A model generated the notes under the pieces. It made no database searches. It saw only the letters and a program-made list of their open reading frames with translations, and was not told the DNA's origin. Positions 35,457 to 44,754 of a DNA stretch of 64,000 nucleotides are shown here, one piece after another (position 1 is the first letter of the stretch; the number at the start of each line of letters is the position of its first letter). Location: positions 434,001 to 498,000 of the forward strand of contig NZ_BAABJI010000004.1 in assembly GCF_039543225.1 (NCBI RefSeq). Direction: 5' to 3'. This DNA is from Mucilaginibacter defluvii. GTDB lineage: Bacteria > Bacteroidota > Bacteroidia > Sphingobacteriales > Sphingobacteriaceae. The position numbers and the translations under genes were made by a program.

Positions 35457-38400
35457 ATGTTAAATTTTTTCAGTAAGCTTTTTGGGAGCAAGTCAGAACG
35501 CGACGTAAAAGGCATTAATCCTATAGTTGATAAAGTAAAGGCCGAGTTTGCCAAGCTTGAAGTATTGAGCCATGACGAGCTGCGCGCCAAAACCATACAA
35601 TTTAAGCAAATCATTGCCGAAAAGCTTGCCGGAATTGATGAGCAGATAGCTGCCATTAAAGAGCAAACGGACAATAACCCCGACCTTGACGTAAGCGAGA
35701 AGGTTGAGCTATATACACAGCTGGATAAGCTGGGTAAAGATCGCGATAAGGAATTAGAAGTAGTGCTGATGGATATATTACCCGAGGCATTTGCCGTGGT
35801 TAAGGAAACCGCGCGCCGCCTGGCAGGCAACCCTGCCATTGAAGTTACGGCCACACCGTTTGACCGCGACCTGGCATCACGCAAAAAGAATGTTATTATA
35901 CAAGGCGATAAGGCCATTCACCATAATACCTGGATAGCTGCCGGCAACGAGGTTACCTGGAATATGGTACACTACGATGTACAGCTTATTGGCGGTATTG
36001 TGCTGCACCAGGGTAAAATTGCCGAGATGGCTACAGGTGAGGGCAAAACATTGGTAGCTACGCTGCCTGCGTACCTTAACGCGCTGGCTGGTCAGGGCGT
36101 GCACATTGTAACCGTAAACGATTACCTGGCCCGTCGTGACTCGGAGTGGATGGGGCCGCTGTATGAGTTCCACGGACTGTCGGTCGATTGTATCGACAAG
36201 CATGAGCCAAATTCAGACGCGCGCCGCCGCGCCTACCTGGCCGATATTACATTTGGTACCAATAACGAATTTGGTTTTGATTACCTGCGTGACAACATGA
36301 CACGCAGCCCGGAAGAGCTGGTACAGCGTAAGCTGCATTTTGCCATGGTGGATGAGGTTGATTCCGTTTTGGTGGATGATGCCCGTACGCCACTGATTAT
36401 TTCAGGTCCTATCCCGCGCGGCGATGAGCACGAGTTTTATGAACTGAAACCACGCATCGAGCGTTTGGTTAACGCGCAGCGTAATTACATTACCGGCGTA
36501 TTAAACGAAGCAAAAAAACAAATAAACGATGGTAAAACCGGCATTGATGATGGTGGTTTAGCCTTATTGCGTGCACACCGCGGTTTGCCAAAAAATAAAG
36601 CGCTTATCAAATTCCTGAGCGAAGGCTCAAACAGGCAGGTGCTTCAAAAAACAGAGAACCACTACATGCAGGACCAAAATAAGGAAATGCCAAAGGTGGA
36701 TGCCGAACTTTTCTTTGTTATCGACGAAAAGAGTAATTCGGTTGAGCTGGCCGAAAAGGGTATAGAGCTGATTACTGCTTCAGGCGAGGATCCGAATTTC
36801 TTTGTGATGCCTGACGTAGGTACCGAGATTGCCGCTATTGAAAAATCAGACTTAAGTGCTGAAGATAAGATAGCTCAAAAGGATGCCTTAATGCGCGATT
36901 TTTCTATTAAATCAGAACGCATTCACTCGGTTAACCAGCTATTAAAGGCTTACACCCTGTTCGAAAAAGACACTGAGTACATTGTTGATGACGGAAAGGT
37001 TAAGATAGTTGACGAGCAAACCGGCCGTGTATTGGATGGCCGCCGTTACTCGGATGGTTTGCACCAGGCTATTGAGGCTAAGGAGAACGTGAAGGTTGAG
37101 GATGCTACCCAAACTTTCGCGACCATCACCCTGCAAAACTACTTCAGGATGTACCACAAGCTTTGCGGTATGACGGGTACTGCCGTTACCGAAGCCGGTG
37201 AGTTATGGCAGATTTACAAGCTGGATGTGGTAGAGATCCCAACCAATACGCCAACACGCCGCGAAGATCGCCAGGATTTAGTGTACCGTACCGTACGCGA
37301 AAAATACAATGCCGTTGCCGACGAGATTGTTAAAATGACGCAGGCCGGTCGCCCGGTATTGGTTGGTACTACTTCGGTTGAAATTTCGGAGTTATTAAGC
37401 CGTATGCTTAAACTGCGCGGTATCAAACATAATGTACTTAATGCCAAAATGCACCAGAAAGAGGCGGACATTGTTGCCGAAGCTGGTAAAGCAGGTACCG
37501 TAACCATTGCTACCAACATGGCAGGCCGTGGTACGGATATTAAATTAGGCCCTGGTGTTAAAGAAGCTGGAGGTTTAGCCATTATTGGTACTGAAAGACA
37601 TGAATCACGCCGTGTCGACAGGCAGCTGCGCGGTCGTGCAGGCCGTCAGGGCGACCCGGGTTCATCACAGTTCTTTGTATCGTTAGAGGATAACCTGATG
37701 CGCTTATTCGGATCAGAGCGTATATCAAGCCTGATGGTACGTATGGGTATTGAGGAGGGCGAGGTTATCCAGCACTCTATGATCTCGAAATCCATCGAGC
37801 GTGCGCAGAAAAAAGTAGAAGAAAATAACTTTGGTATACGTAAACGTTTGCTGGAATATGATGACGTGATGAACTCGCAGCGTACAGTAATTTACGCTAA
37901 ACGTAAAAACGCCCTGTTTGGCGAGCGTTTGGATGTAGATATCAACAACACCATTTTTGATGTGGTTGAAGATATTGTTACCGAGTACAAAGAGTCAAAC
38001 AACTACGAAGGCTTTAAGCTGGAAGTGATCCGTATATTCTCGGTTGATGTGGAATTGAGCGAGGACGAATTCAGCAGTATATCAATAAACAACCTGGTTG
38101 ATAAAACATTTGCTGAGGTTACAGAATTCTACAAACGCAAATCGGATGCTATTGCCAACCAGGCATACCCGGTTTTAAAAGATGTATTTGAAACCCGTGG
38201 TGCGCAGGTAGAGAATATTGTGGTGCCGTTTACTGATGGTGTTCACGGTATACAAATAGCTGTTCCTCTTAAAAAATCAGTCGAGAACCACGGTCAGGAA
38301 GTAATTAAATCGTTTGAGAAAAACGTGGTACTTTACCTGATTGACGATGCCTGGAAAGAGCACCTGCGCGAAATGGACGAGCTGAAACAATCCGTACAAA

Positions 38401-38768
38401 ACGCGGTTTATGAGCAAAAGGATCCGTTGCTGGTTTACAAATTCGAGGCATTCGAATTGTTCCGCCAGATGCTGGCTAATGTGAATAAAGAGCTGGTGAG
38501 CTTCCTGTTCCGCGGTGGTATCCCGGTACAGCAGCAACACCCGGAAGAAATTCGCGAAGCAAGGCCGCAGCCAAAAACTGATATGCGTCAGGTAAAAGCA
38601 TCAAAAGCTGAGGTGGTGCACGAAAGCAATGGTGTACCAATGGACGATACACGCGAGTTGGAAAAAGCCAGCCCTGTACGTGTTGAGCAACGCATAGGCC
38701 GTAATGACCCTTGTCCTTGCGGAAGCGGCAAAAAATATAAAAACTGCCACGGCATAGGCCAGGCGTAA
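35457..38768 (+). CDS. secA: Preprotein translocase ATPase SecA
   Basis: An 1103-residue SecA, longer than the E. coli protein (about 900) as is usual in Bacteroidota because of insertions in the nucleotide-binding region (about 340-450, starting [10 protein letters not shown]). Walker A is ATGEGKT (192-198) and the DEVD box is near 298-301. The preprotein cross-linking and scaffold domains follow, then a C-terminal zinc motif [13 protein letters not shown] for SecB or ribosome contact. It drives secretory proteins through SecYEG with ATP. The gene stands alone; a spacer of about 140 bases precedes it. Confidence 0.98.
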   Translation: MLNFFSKLFGSKSERDVKGINPIVDKVKAEFAKLEVLSHDELRAKTIQFKQIIAEKLAGIDEQIAAIKEQTDNNPDLDVSEKVELYTQLDKLGKDRDKELEVVLMDILPEAFAVVKETARRLAGNPAIEVTATPFDRDLASRKKNVIIQGDKAIHHNTWIAAGNEVTWNMVHYDVQLIGGIVLHQGKIAEMATGEGKTLVATLPAYLNALAGQGVHIVTVNDYLARRDSEWMGPLYEFHGLSVDCIDKHEPNSDARRRAYLADITFGTNNEFGFDYLRDNMTRSPEELVQRKLHFAMVDEVDSVLVDDARTPLIISGPIPRGDEHEFYELKPRIERLVNAQRNYITGVLNEAKKQINDGKTGIDDGGLALLRAHRGLPKNKALIKFLSEGSNRQVLQKTENHYMQDQNKEMPKVDAELFFVIDEKSNSVELAEKGIELITASGEDPNFFVMPDVGTEIAAIEKSDLSAEDKIAQKDALMRDFSIKSERIHSVNQLLKAYTLFEKDTEYIVDDGKVKIVDEQTGRVLDGRRYSDGLHQAIEAKENVKVEDATQTFATITLQNYFRMYHKLCGMTGTAVTEAGELWQIYKLDVVEIPTNTPTRREDRQDLVYRTVREKYNAVADEIVKMTQAGRPVLVGTTSVEISELLSRMLKLRGIKHNVLNAKMHQKEADIVAEAGKAGTVTIATNMAGRGTDIKLGPGVKEAGGLAIIGTERHESRRVDRQLRGRAGRQGDPGSSQFFVSLEDNLMRLFGSERISSLMVRMGIEEGEVIQHSMISKSIERAQKKVEENNFGIRKRLLEYDDVMNSQRTVIYAKRKNALFGERLDVDINNTIFDVVEDIVTEYKESNNYEGFKLEVIRIFSVDVELSEDEFSSISINNLVDKTFAEVTEFYKRKSDAIANQAYPVLKDVFETRGAQVENIVVPFTDGVHGIQIAVPLKKSVENHGQEVIKSFEKNVVLYLIDDAWKEHLREMDELKQSVQNAVYEQKDPLLVYKFEAFELFRQMLANVNKELVSFLFRGGIPVQQQHPEEIREARPQPKTDMRQVKASKAEVVHESNGVPMDDTRELEKASPVRVEQRIGRNDPCPCGSGKKYKNCHGIGQA

Positions 38769-38837
38769 TGCATTTAAATGTGCAGATGCGTAAATATGCA
38801 GATGTGCAGATAAGAGAATGCAATAAATAAAATTACT

Positions 38838-38865
38838 CGTTATTGCGAGGCACGAAGCAATGACG
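38838..38865. repeat. Interspersed palindromic element (GCGAGGCACGAAGC type)
   Basis: CGTTATTG (38838-38845) and CAATGACG (38858-38865) pair around a GCGAGGCACGAAG centre. This is the kind of short extragenic repeat I recall from many Bacteroidota and other genomes (ATTGCGAGGCACGAAGCAAT). It sits in the gap between secA and the SPOR gene. Confidence 0.5.
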
Positions 38866-38883
38866 GTTTACTGTAATGAATAA

Positions 38884-39333
38884 ATGACTAACACAACATC
38901 CACATACAAAGCATTAATTGCCAAAGTAACCGGGTGTTGTGTTTTTTTTATGCTGATAGCCATAAGCGCATCAGCGCAGCGTGGCCGCGTTGAAGTAGTG
39001 AAAGACCCCAGGGTTGACACGCTGATCAACCGCTGGGCCGATTTGAGCAAAGGAGGCGGTGTACGCAGTTCTAATTACGGCTACCGTGTGCAGATATTCA
39101 ATGGGTCGAACCGTAAGGATGCGTATAAAGCGCAGAATCTTTTTCAGGATATGCACCCCGATATGCGCACATACATCAGCTATCGCGACCCGAACTTCAG
39201 GGTACACGCTGGCGATTTCAGGACAAGGCTCGAAGCGCAAAAGATGCTCGAAGAACTGAAGCCGTATTTTTCGGGCATGTTTGTTATCCCGGGCAAGATC
39301 AATCCCCCTAAATTAAATACCGGTAATGATTAA
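38884..39333 (+). CDS. Exported SPOR-domain protein
   Basis: A 149-residue protein with a signal peptide (about 1-31, ending SASAQ) and a C-terminal SPOR domain (about 62-135: YGYRVQIFNGSNRKDAYKAQNLF, FRVHAGDFRTRLEAQKMLEEL). SPOR domains bind denuded peptidoglycan at division sites. The gene overlaps the following M20 gene by 8 bases, so the two are coupled. Confidence 0.87.
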   Translation: MTNTTSTYKALIAKVTGCCVFFMLIAISASAQRGRVEVVKDPRVDTLINRWADLSKGGGVRSSNYGYRVQIFNGSNRKDAYKAQNLFQDMHPDMRTYISYRDPNFRVHAGDFRTRLEAQKMLEELKPYFSGMFVIPGKINPPKLNTGND

Positions 39334-40510
39334 GGAACAGATACAGGAATTAGCCAAAACTATTTATGATGATGTGGTATGCAACCGCCGCCACCTGCAC
39401 GCCAACCCCGAACTTTCATTCCACGAGATACAAACCTCGGCCTTTGTGGCGCGTAAGCTGGAAGAAATGGGTTTGGAGTACCATAAAATGGCTGATACCG
39501 GTTTGGTAGCTTTAATTAAGGGCGATAAACCGTCGGACAAGGTGATTGCCCTGCGTGCTGATATGGATGCGCTGCCAATTGTTGAGGCGAATGATGTGCC
39601 TTATAAATCGCAAAACCCGGGCGTAATGCACGCCTGCGGGCATGATGTGCATACCTCATCATTATTAGGTACAGCTAAAATATTAACACAGCTTAAAAGC
39701 GAATTTGGCGGTACCGTTAAACTGATATTTCAACCGGCAGAAGAAAAGCTGCCCGGTGGCGCCAGCCTGATGATTAAGGAAGGCGTACTGGAAAACCCTA
39801 AGCCTGATGCTGTGATTGGCCAACACGTTATGCCGCTGATTGACGCCGGTAAGGTAGGTTTCCGCGCGGGTAAATACATGGCCAGTACTGATGAATTGTA
39901 CGTTACTGTAAAAGGTAAAGGCGGCCATGGCGCGCAACCACAACAAAATGTTGACCCGGTGATTATCACTGCACATATTTTAACCGCCCTGCAACAGGTG
40001 GTTAGCCGCTTTGCTGACCCTAAGAGCCCGTCGGTATTGTCATTTGGTAAGGTGATCGCCAATGGCGCTACCAATGTTATCCCTAACGAGGTTTACCTGG
40101 AGGGGACTTTCCGCACCATGGATGAAACCTGGCGGCAGGAAGCGCACAAGCGTATGAAAAAGATGGCCGAAGGTATTGCTGAAAGCATGGGCGGCAGTTG
40201 CGAATTCAACATCATGAGGGGTTACCCGTTCCTGATCAACGAGGAGAAATTGACCAACAACGCCCGTTCACATGCCGAGGATTACCTGGGAAAAGAAAAC
40301 GTGCTCGACCTGGATATATGGATGGCCGCTGAGGATTTTGCTTACTACTCGCAGGTTGCTAACAGCTGTTTTTACAGGCTGGGTACCCGTAACGAGGAGC
40401 TAGGTATCACCTCATCTGTACATACGCCAACTTTTGATGTTGACGAAACGGCCCTGCAAACCAGTACCGGATTAATGGCTTACTTGGCTATCAAGCAGTT
40501 GGGTAATTAA
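39326..40510 (+). CDS. M20 family amidohydrolase
   Basis: A 394-residue cytoplasmic di-metal hydrolase. Landmarks: NPELSFHE, ALRADMDALPIVE, MHACGHDVHTSSLLG, QPAEEKLPGGA, GGHGAQPQ in the dimerisation domain, and MAAEDFAYY near the end. These fit N-acyl-amino-acid amidohydrolases (HipO/AmaA type). It overlaps the SPOR gene and is followed 12 bases later by an exported hypothetical gene, suggesting a three-gene operon. Substrate not deducible. Confidence 0.93.
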   Translation: MIKEQIQELAKTIYDDVVCNRRHLHANPELSFHEIQTSAFVARKLEEMGLEYHKMADTGLVALIKGDKPSDKVIALRADMDALPIVEANDVPYKSQNPGVMHACGHDVHTSSLLGTAKILTQLKSEFGGTVKLIFQPAEEKLPGGASLMIKEGVLENPKPDAVIGQHVMPLIDAGKVGFRAGKYMASTDELYVTVKGKGGHGAQPQQNVDPVIITAHILTALQQVVSRFADPKSPSVLSFGKVIANGATNVIPNEVYLEGTFRTMDETWRQEAHKRMKKMAEGIAESMGGSCEFNIMRGYPFLINEEKLTNNARSHAEDYLGKENVLDLDIWMAAEDFAYYSQVANSCFYRLGTRNEELGITSSVHTPTFDVDETALQTSTGLMAYLAIKQLGN

Positions 40511-40522
40511 AATATCAAAGTC

Positions 40523-41467
40523 ATGCTACCAAAAAGCAGCAAGTATTTTTTTATACTGATAATGCTTTTTGTCGCACCATTTTGTAAAGCACAAAAAATT
40601 TCCCGCTACGATCCGGATACGATAAAAACCATCGTGCTCGATTCGGTGATCAATATCAACTCGCATAAACTGAACGTGCAGGATTTTATTGATGCCGTAA
40701 CCACTGACACCAGTTTTTATAAGGCTTTTCAAAGCATGCGGCTGTACAGCTATTCGGCAGAGAACAGCATTTACATTTACGATAAAAGAGACCGGGTAAC
40801 CGGCAAGATCTACCGCAAGATGAATTATAGCCGTGCCGGTGGCAAGCCCACTGTACAACACATCACAAAAAGCGATAGCGGGCAGGTTTACAAAAAGAAC
40901 GGCAAATACCAGTTATATACCGTAGAGATGTTTGATTATCTCTTCAGTAATACGTACAATAAACCTCTGGCTGCACCTTCAGGTAAAGATGGAAAAGCCG
41001 GCGGCAAAAACGCATCGTACAAAAGCAAATTAAAAACGCTCATATTCAGGCCCGGTACCAAGGTTAGTGGCATACCATTCATCAGTGGTAAAACGGAGAT
41101 ATTCTCGCCCGAACTGAAGCAATTTTATTATTATCAGTTTGCACGTGGCACTTACCTGGATAGCATAATGGTATACCGCTTTAAGGTGATTCGCAAGCCC
41201 AGTACTGCACCGGGCGATGTGATGATCAATGAAATGACCACTATTTTTGATACACGTACCTTCCAGATCATGGGTCGGTTTATTGATATGAGCTTCAGCA
41301 ATATGTTTGTGAGCTTTAACGTGCGGATGAATATCGAAATGAATAACTTTAATGGCGAGCTGCTGCCCGTGAAAGTGAGCTACCAGGGCAACTGGGATGT
41401 ACCCCTGCATAAAGAGGAACGGGCAAGCGTTTTGATAACCCATCGCGATTACCGCCGCGAAAATTAA
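40523..41467 (+). CDS. Exported hypothetical protein
   Basis: A 314-residue protein with a signal peptide (about 1-23, ending FCKAQ). The mature part has many beta strands and resembles carboxypeptidase-regulatory-like or outer-membrane accessory proteins of Bacteroidota (KTEIFSPELKQFYYYQF, MVYRFKVIRKPS, FNVRMNIEMNNFNGELLPVKVSYQGNWDVP). A low-complexity Gly/Lys linker lies at about 150-170. No named domain is recognised; it probably sits in the periplasm or outer membrane and is last in the SPOR-M20 cluster. Confidence 0.8.
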   Translation: MLPKSSKYFFILIMLFVAPFCKAQKISRYDPDTIKTIVLDSVININSHKLNVQDFIDAVTTDTSFYKAFQSMRLYSYSAENSIYIYDKRDRVTGKIYRKMNYSRAGGKPTVQHITKSDSGQVYKKNGKYQLYTVEMFDYLFSNTYNKPLAAPSGKDGKAGGKNASYKSKLKTLIFRPGTKVSGIPFISGKTEIFSPELKQFYYYQFARGTYLDSIMVYRFKVIRKPSTAPGDVMINEMTTIFDTRTFQIMGRFIDMSFSNMFVSFNVRMNIEMNNFNGELLPVKVSYQGNWDVPLHKEERASVLITHRDYRREN

Positions 41468-41562
41468 AGCGCTTAAATACAGCGCAACAGCCCTTTTTTT
41501 GTGGATAAAACAATAAATGTTGAAATTTTTAAAATCTGTTTTTTTATAACCAAAAAAATGCC

Positions 41563-41570
41563 TATACTTG
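41563..41570 (+). promoter_or_regulatory. Possible rplS promoter -7 element
   Basis: TATACTTG differs from TAnnTTTG at one base. It lies 4 bases before a hairpin in the leader and 48 bases before the start codon. Confidence 0.4.
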
Positions 41571-41574
41571 CAAT

Positions 41575-41599
41575 CCAATTTTTACGGGCTAAAAATTGG
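41575..41599 (+). promoter_or_regulatory. Hairpin in the rplS 5' leader
   Basis: CCAATTTTTA (41575-41584) and TAAAAATTGG (41590-41599) form a perfect 10-bp stem with loop CGGGC, 18 bases before the rplS ATG. GGCTAAAAAT recurs directly after it (41607-41616), so an alternative fold is possible. Its place fits autogenous control by L19. Confidence 0.55.
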
Positions 41600-41617
41600 A
41601 TTTAAAGGCTAAAAATC

Positions 41618-41965
41618 ATGGATTTAGTAAAATTTGTAGAAGAGCAATCAGTAGTAAAAAAAGAGATTCCTGCATTTAAAGCAGGCGATACTGTTAGCGT
41701 ATATTATAAAATCAGGGAAGGTAACAAAGAGCGTATCCAGGTTTACCAGGGTGTGGTTATTCAACGTAACAGTGTTGGCGTTTCTGAAACTTTTACTGTA
41801 CGCAAAGTATCAAACGGTATTGGTGTTGAGCGTATTTTCCCTATCAACTCGCCAAATATTGATAAAGTAGAAGTTAACAGCTACGGTAAAGTACGTCGTG
41901 CTAAACTATTCTACCTGCGCGCGCTTACCGGTAAAGCTGCCCGTATCAAATCAAAACGCGTTTAA
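41618..41965 (+). CDS. rplS: 50S ribosomal protein L19
   Basis: A 115-residue protein of normal length. The sequence ([43 protein letters not shown]) is clear bacterial L19, a 50S subunit protein at the 30S-50S interface. The gene stands alone, without the rpsP-rimM-trmD neighbours found in Proteobacteria. It has a leader hairpin and is followed by an intrinsic terminator. Confidence 0.98.
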   Translation: MDLVKFVEEQSVVKKEIPAFKAGDTVSVYYKIREGNKERIQVYQGVVIQRNSVGVSETFTVRKVSNGIGVERIFPINSPNIDKVEVNSYGKVRRAKLFYLRALTGKAARIKSKRV

Positions 41966-41990
41966 TTCCGGCCTTAGGGCAAACACATAC

Positions 41991-42027
41991 AAAACCTTTC
42001 TGCATATACAATTGCGGAAAGGTTTTT
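41991..42027 (+). terminator. rplS terminator
   Basis: AAAACCTTTCTGC (41991-42003) pairs with GCGGAAAGGTTTT (42014-42026), followed by T residues. It ends the single-gene rplS transcript 26 bases after the stop. Confidence 0.75.
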
Positions 42028-42052
42028 CTATTTTAGCGCTTTACCAACTCCA

Positions 42053-42463
42053 ATGGCCAAAGTACCGCTAAAATATCTTAACCGTAAGGAAGAGATTTTC
42101 CAGAATTATTTGCAGCTGATAGATAAGCATATTGATGATGTGCTTGAAGGCCGTGTCGAAGAGATGTTTGAGCTGCGCGATCTGGCTGCTTTATTGTTTA
42201 TACACCCCACTCACCTGAGCAATGTCATCAAGCAGCATACCGGCCTGCATCCCTGCTATTTTTACGAGGAGAAATTGATCAACGTAGCTAAAAACATGCT
42301 GGCTGATCCGGAACTTTCTATCGCCGATGTTGCGCGTAAGCTAACTTACGATCCCTCTAACTTTACCAAATGGTTCAAATTCTTTGAACATATAACTCCT
42401 TCGCAATATCGTAAGCAATTGCATGAGCAGGCTAATGCAAAGGTGCAGGCCTCGGCACAGTAA
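42053..42463 (+). CDS. Stand-alone AraC-type HTH regulator
   Basis: A 136-residue protein made of little more than an AraC/XylS DNA-binding domain (about 30-125): the first HTH includes DLAALLFIHPTHLSNVIKQHTG and the second SIADVARKLTYDPSNFTKWFKFFEHITPSQYRKQ. No ligand-binding domain is present, and the family usually has one of 150-200 residues. It may work as a constitutively active regulator or partner of another protein. Its targets are unknown; the divergent-looking SDR and peptidase genes are the nearest candidates. Confidence 0.88.
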   Translation: MAKVPLKYLNRKEEIFQNYLQLIDKHIDDVLEGRVEEMFELRDLAALLFIHPTHLSNVIKQHTGLHPCYFYEEKLINVAKNMLADPELSIADVARKLTYDPSNFTKWFKFFEHITPSQYRKQLHEQANAKVQASAQ

Positions 42464-42475
42464 CTTTTTAGTTTT

Positions 42476-43780
42476 CTATTTCTTAACCAGCTCAGCAGGG
42501 TTAACCTCATGGCTCAATAACTGTCCGAACAACTCCCAGCGCTTAGCCGGATTTTTGGCAGTGCCGCCGTTGCGTTCTATATAGTCTTTAACAAGGTCCT
42601 GTCCGTAATTATAGTTGATAACATAACTGCGGTATTTTTTGATAAACTTGACAGACTTGTTGGCCGTTTCGTCGTCCATCAGGCAATACTTGCGCAGCCA
42701 TTGCTGGGCCTTGCTATCGCTCATTTCATCGCTTAAAATGCCACGTGCGGCTTCGTTGCGCGCATAGTTCAGTTTACCACGGATGGCAAGCGCTTTGAAG
42801 TAAAGATCAACATCGGCAGTATCTAAACCGGCAAGCGGCAGCAATACGTTGCGTGTAAAATTCACCTTATCGTTCCCCGGAAAAGCTACCTCAATGCCAT
42901 AATTGGCGCTCCCTTCCGCAATTAGCGATTGCGGACTGAACAATGGATAAAGCGAAATCTCCACCCATTTTTTATCATTATACAGATTTTTTTCGAGCAG
43001 CATGTTATATACATGGTGGCCGGGATAGCTTTCATGGCTGCCTACATCAATGGCTCGGTCTATGTAAATGTCCAAATCAGTGTTAATTTGTACATCGCTG
43101 TGGTATTTACCCTTGTACCAGTTATAGCCTGACCATGGCTTGTCCTTCACATATTCCAGCGTAAAGGCTTCGCCTGCGGGTAATTTGTAGTGGGCGAGTG
43201 TGCGCTTGCGTGCCTCGGCAATGGCGGCTTTCATAACAGCGTCAACCTTATCTTTCGGAATAATAAATTTTTTGGCCAGCCGCTGGAAGCGGTTGCTCAC
43301 GTTGCCTTTACCCGGTAAAATGCTGTCGAGTTCGTCTAACTGTGTCTTAAAATAATCATCTTCATATGTAGGCGCTGTTACGCCAAACAGCTGTTTTGAT
43401 TCTTCGTCAAACGGTAAATACTCGCCCGAGAAAATGCGGATACGCTCACCGAAAGCGATGAGTTGCTTGTACATCCAGTCGGCACGCATGCGGTTCGAGT
43501 CAATTTCCGATGCGCGCGATACATCCTTCAAATCATTCATCAATATATTCACCGCTGCCAGCAGGCTATCTTTCGGGAAGGTTTCTTCGGGCTGTGTTTT
43601 GGGTTTCAGCGAGTCCGGACCGTAATACGCGTCAACAAAGTCCTCATCGTACTGGCCAATGGTTAACCCAAGTTTTACATATTGTGCAGCAAGTTGGTTG
43701 AGTTTGTTGTTTTCCTGCTTTTCGCTTTGCGAGCATGAGAGCATAAACAGTACAGGTATTACGATCAAAAACTTTTTCAT
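42476..43780 (-). CDS. DUF885-like lipoprotein peptidase
   Basis: From ATG 43780 a 434-residue protein with lipoprotein signal (lipobox FMLSC). The metal motif HESYPGHH (about 248-255) and a downstream Glu (SLIAEGSANYG) match the DUF885 (M32-like zincin) pattern. It is probably a membrane-anchored peptidase or peptidase-like protein acting outside the cytoplasmic membrane. A short upstream extension to 43810 would precede the signal and is not used. It ends 12 bases after the stop of the AraC gene, which is convergent. Confidence 0.82.
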   Translation of the reverse strand: MKKFLIVIPVLFMLSCSQSEKQENNKLNQLAAQYVKLGLTIGQYDEDFVDAYYGPDSLKPKTQPEETFPKDSLLAAVNILMNDLKDVSRASEIDSNRMRADWMYKQLIAFGERIRIFSGEYLPFDEESKQLFGVTAPTYEDDYFKTQLDELDSILPGKGNVSNRFQRLAKKFIIPKDKVDAVMKAAIAEARKRTLAHYKLPAGEAFTLEYVKDKPWSGYNWYKGKYHSDVQINTDLDIYIDRAIDVGSHESYPGHHVYNMLLEKNLYNDKKWVEISLYPLFSPQSLIAEGSANYGIEVAFPGNDKVNFTRNVLLPLAGLDTADVDLYFKALAIRGKLNYARNEAARGILSDEMSDSKAQQWLRKYCLMDDETANKSVKFIKKYRSYVINYNYGQDLVKDYIERNGGTAKNPAKRWELFGQLLSHEVNPAELVKK

Positions 43781-43820
43781 AGATGTTATGGAAGCCAAAT
43801 AAAAGGGCAAAGATGTTAAA

Positions 43821-43862
43821 AAACTGAAACAGTCACCATTTAAACTGAAACTATCACCATAA
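43821..43862. promoter_or_regulatory. Two 21-bp tandem direct repeats in the peptidase/SDR divergent region
   Basis: AAACTGAAACAGTCACCATTT (43821-43841) and AAACTGAAACTATCACCATAA (43842-43862) match at 17 of 21 positions. Period 21 equals two helical turns, placing both copies on one DNA face, about 60 bases before the SDR start. It looks like a tandem regulator binding site. Confidence 0.6.
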
Positions 43863-43921
43863 TTTACAACACATAAAGCACCAATTTTGTATTGATAATG
43901 ATTAAAAAAACTATCAACACT

Positions 43922-44683
43922 ATGGAAAAAAGTAATAAAATAGCCCTTGTAACCGGTGGTAGCCGTGGCCTGGGCCGTAACACAGCGCTCAAATTAGCGC
44001 AGGATGGACACCATGTGGTGCTTACCTACCACAGTCGTAAAGATGAAGCAGAGCAAGTTGCTGCCGAAATAGAAACTCACGGCGTAGGTGCGGTAGTGCT
44101 ACAGCTTGATGCAGGCAATACTAAAAGCTTTGATATCTTTAAAACTGAACTCCTTGAAAAAATTAAAGCGAAGTTTGGTGCTGAGCAAATCAACTTTTTA
44201 ATTAATAACGGTGGTATCGAATCATACGCCATGTTTCAGGATGCTACCGAGGAAGCTTTTGATAGTCTGATGAATGTACACTTTAAAGGCGTTTACTTTC
44301 TAACGCAAAAATTGTTGCCCGTGCTGGCTGATGGCGGCCGCATAGTTAACTTTTCAACCGGGCTGGCAAGGTTTGTAACACCGGGGTACTCGGCTTATTC
44401 ATCCATGAAAGCGGCTATTGATAACCTTACCCGCTACCTGGCTAAGGAGCTCGGCGGCCGTGGTATTACGGCGAATACAGTAGCACCAGGACCGATTGAA
44501 ACAGATTTCACCAAAAAGACTTTTGAACGCCCCGGCACTAAAGATTACCTGGTATCGCAAACGGCGTTAGGTCGCGTTGGCCAGCCCGATGATATAGGTG
44601 GCGTAGTTGCTTTTTTATGCAGCGACAGGGCTGCATGGGTAACCGCGCAACGTATTGAGGCTTCAGGCGGGTTGTTTTTATAA
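43922..44683 (+). CDS. SDR family oxidoreductase
   Basis: A 253-residue short-chain dehydrogenase from ATG 43922 (MEKSNKIALVTGG); an upstream ATG at 43892 is in frame. It has the cofactor motif TGGSRGLG, an NNGG segment, Ser (FSTGLARF) and catalytic Tyr/Lys (YSAYSSMKAA), so it is a classical NAD(P)-dependent SDR. Such proteins are often controlled by HxlR or TetR regulators; the direct repeats upstream could be the target. Substrate unknown. A strong terminator follows. Confidence 0.9.
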   Translation: MEKSNKIALVTGGSRGLGRNTALKLAQDGHHVVLTYHSRKDEAEQVAAEIETHGVGAVVLQLDAGNTKSFDIFKTELLEKIKAKFGAEQINFLINNGGIESYAMFQDATEEAFDSLMNVHFKGVYFLTQKLLPVLADGGRIVNFSTGLARFVTPGYSAYSSMKAAIDNLTRYLAKELGGRGITANTVAPGPIETDFTKKTFERPGTKDYLVSQTALGRVGQPDDIGGVVAFLCSDRAAWVTAQRIEASGGLFL

Positions 44684-44697
44684 CGATTAGAAGTAAA

Positions 44698-44736
44698 AAA
44701 AAGAGCGGCAGGTTGATGAAACCTGCCGCTCTTTTT
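44698..44736. terminator. Bidirectional terminator between SDR and psd
   Basis: AAAAAGAGCGGCAGGTT (44698-44714) and AACCTGCCGCTCTTTTT (44720-44736) form a perfect 17-bp stem with a 5-base loop and T/A runs on both sides. It serves the two convergent genes. Confidence 0.9.
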
Positions 44737-44754
44737 AATATTGGAGTATTTTAG

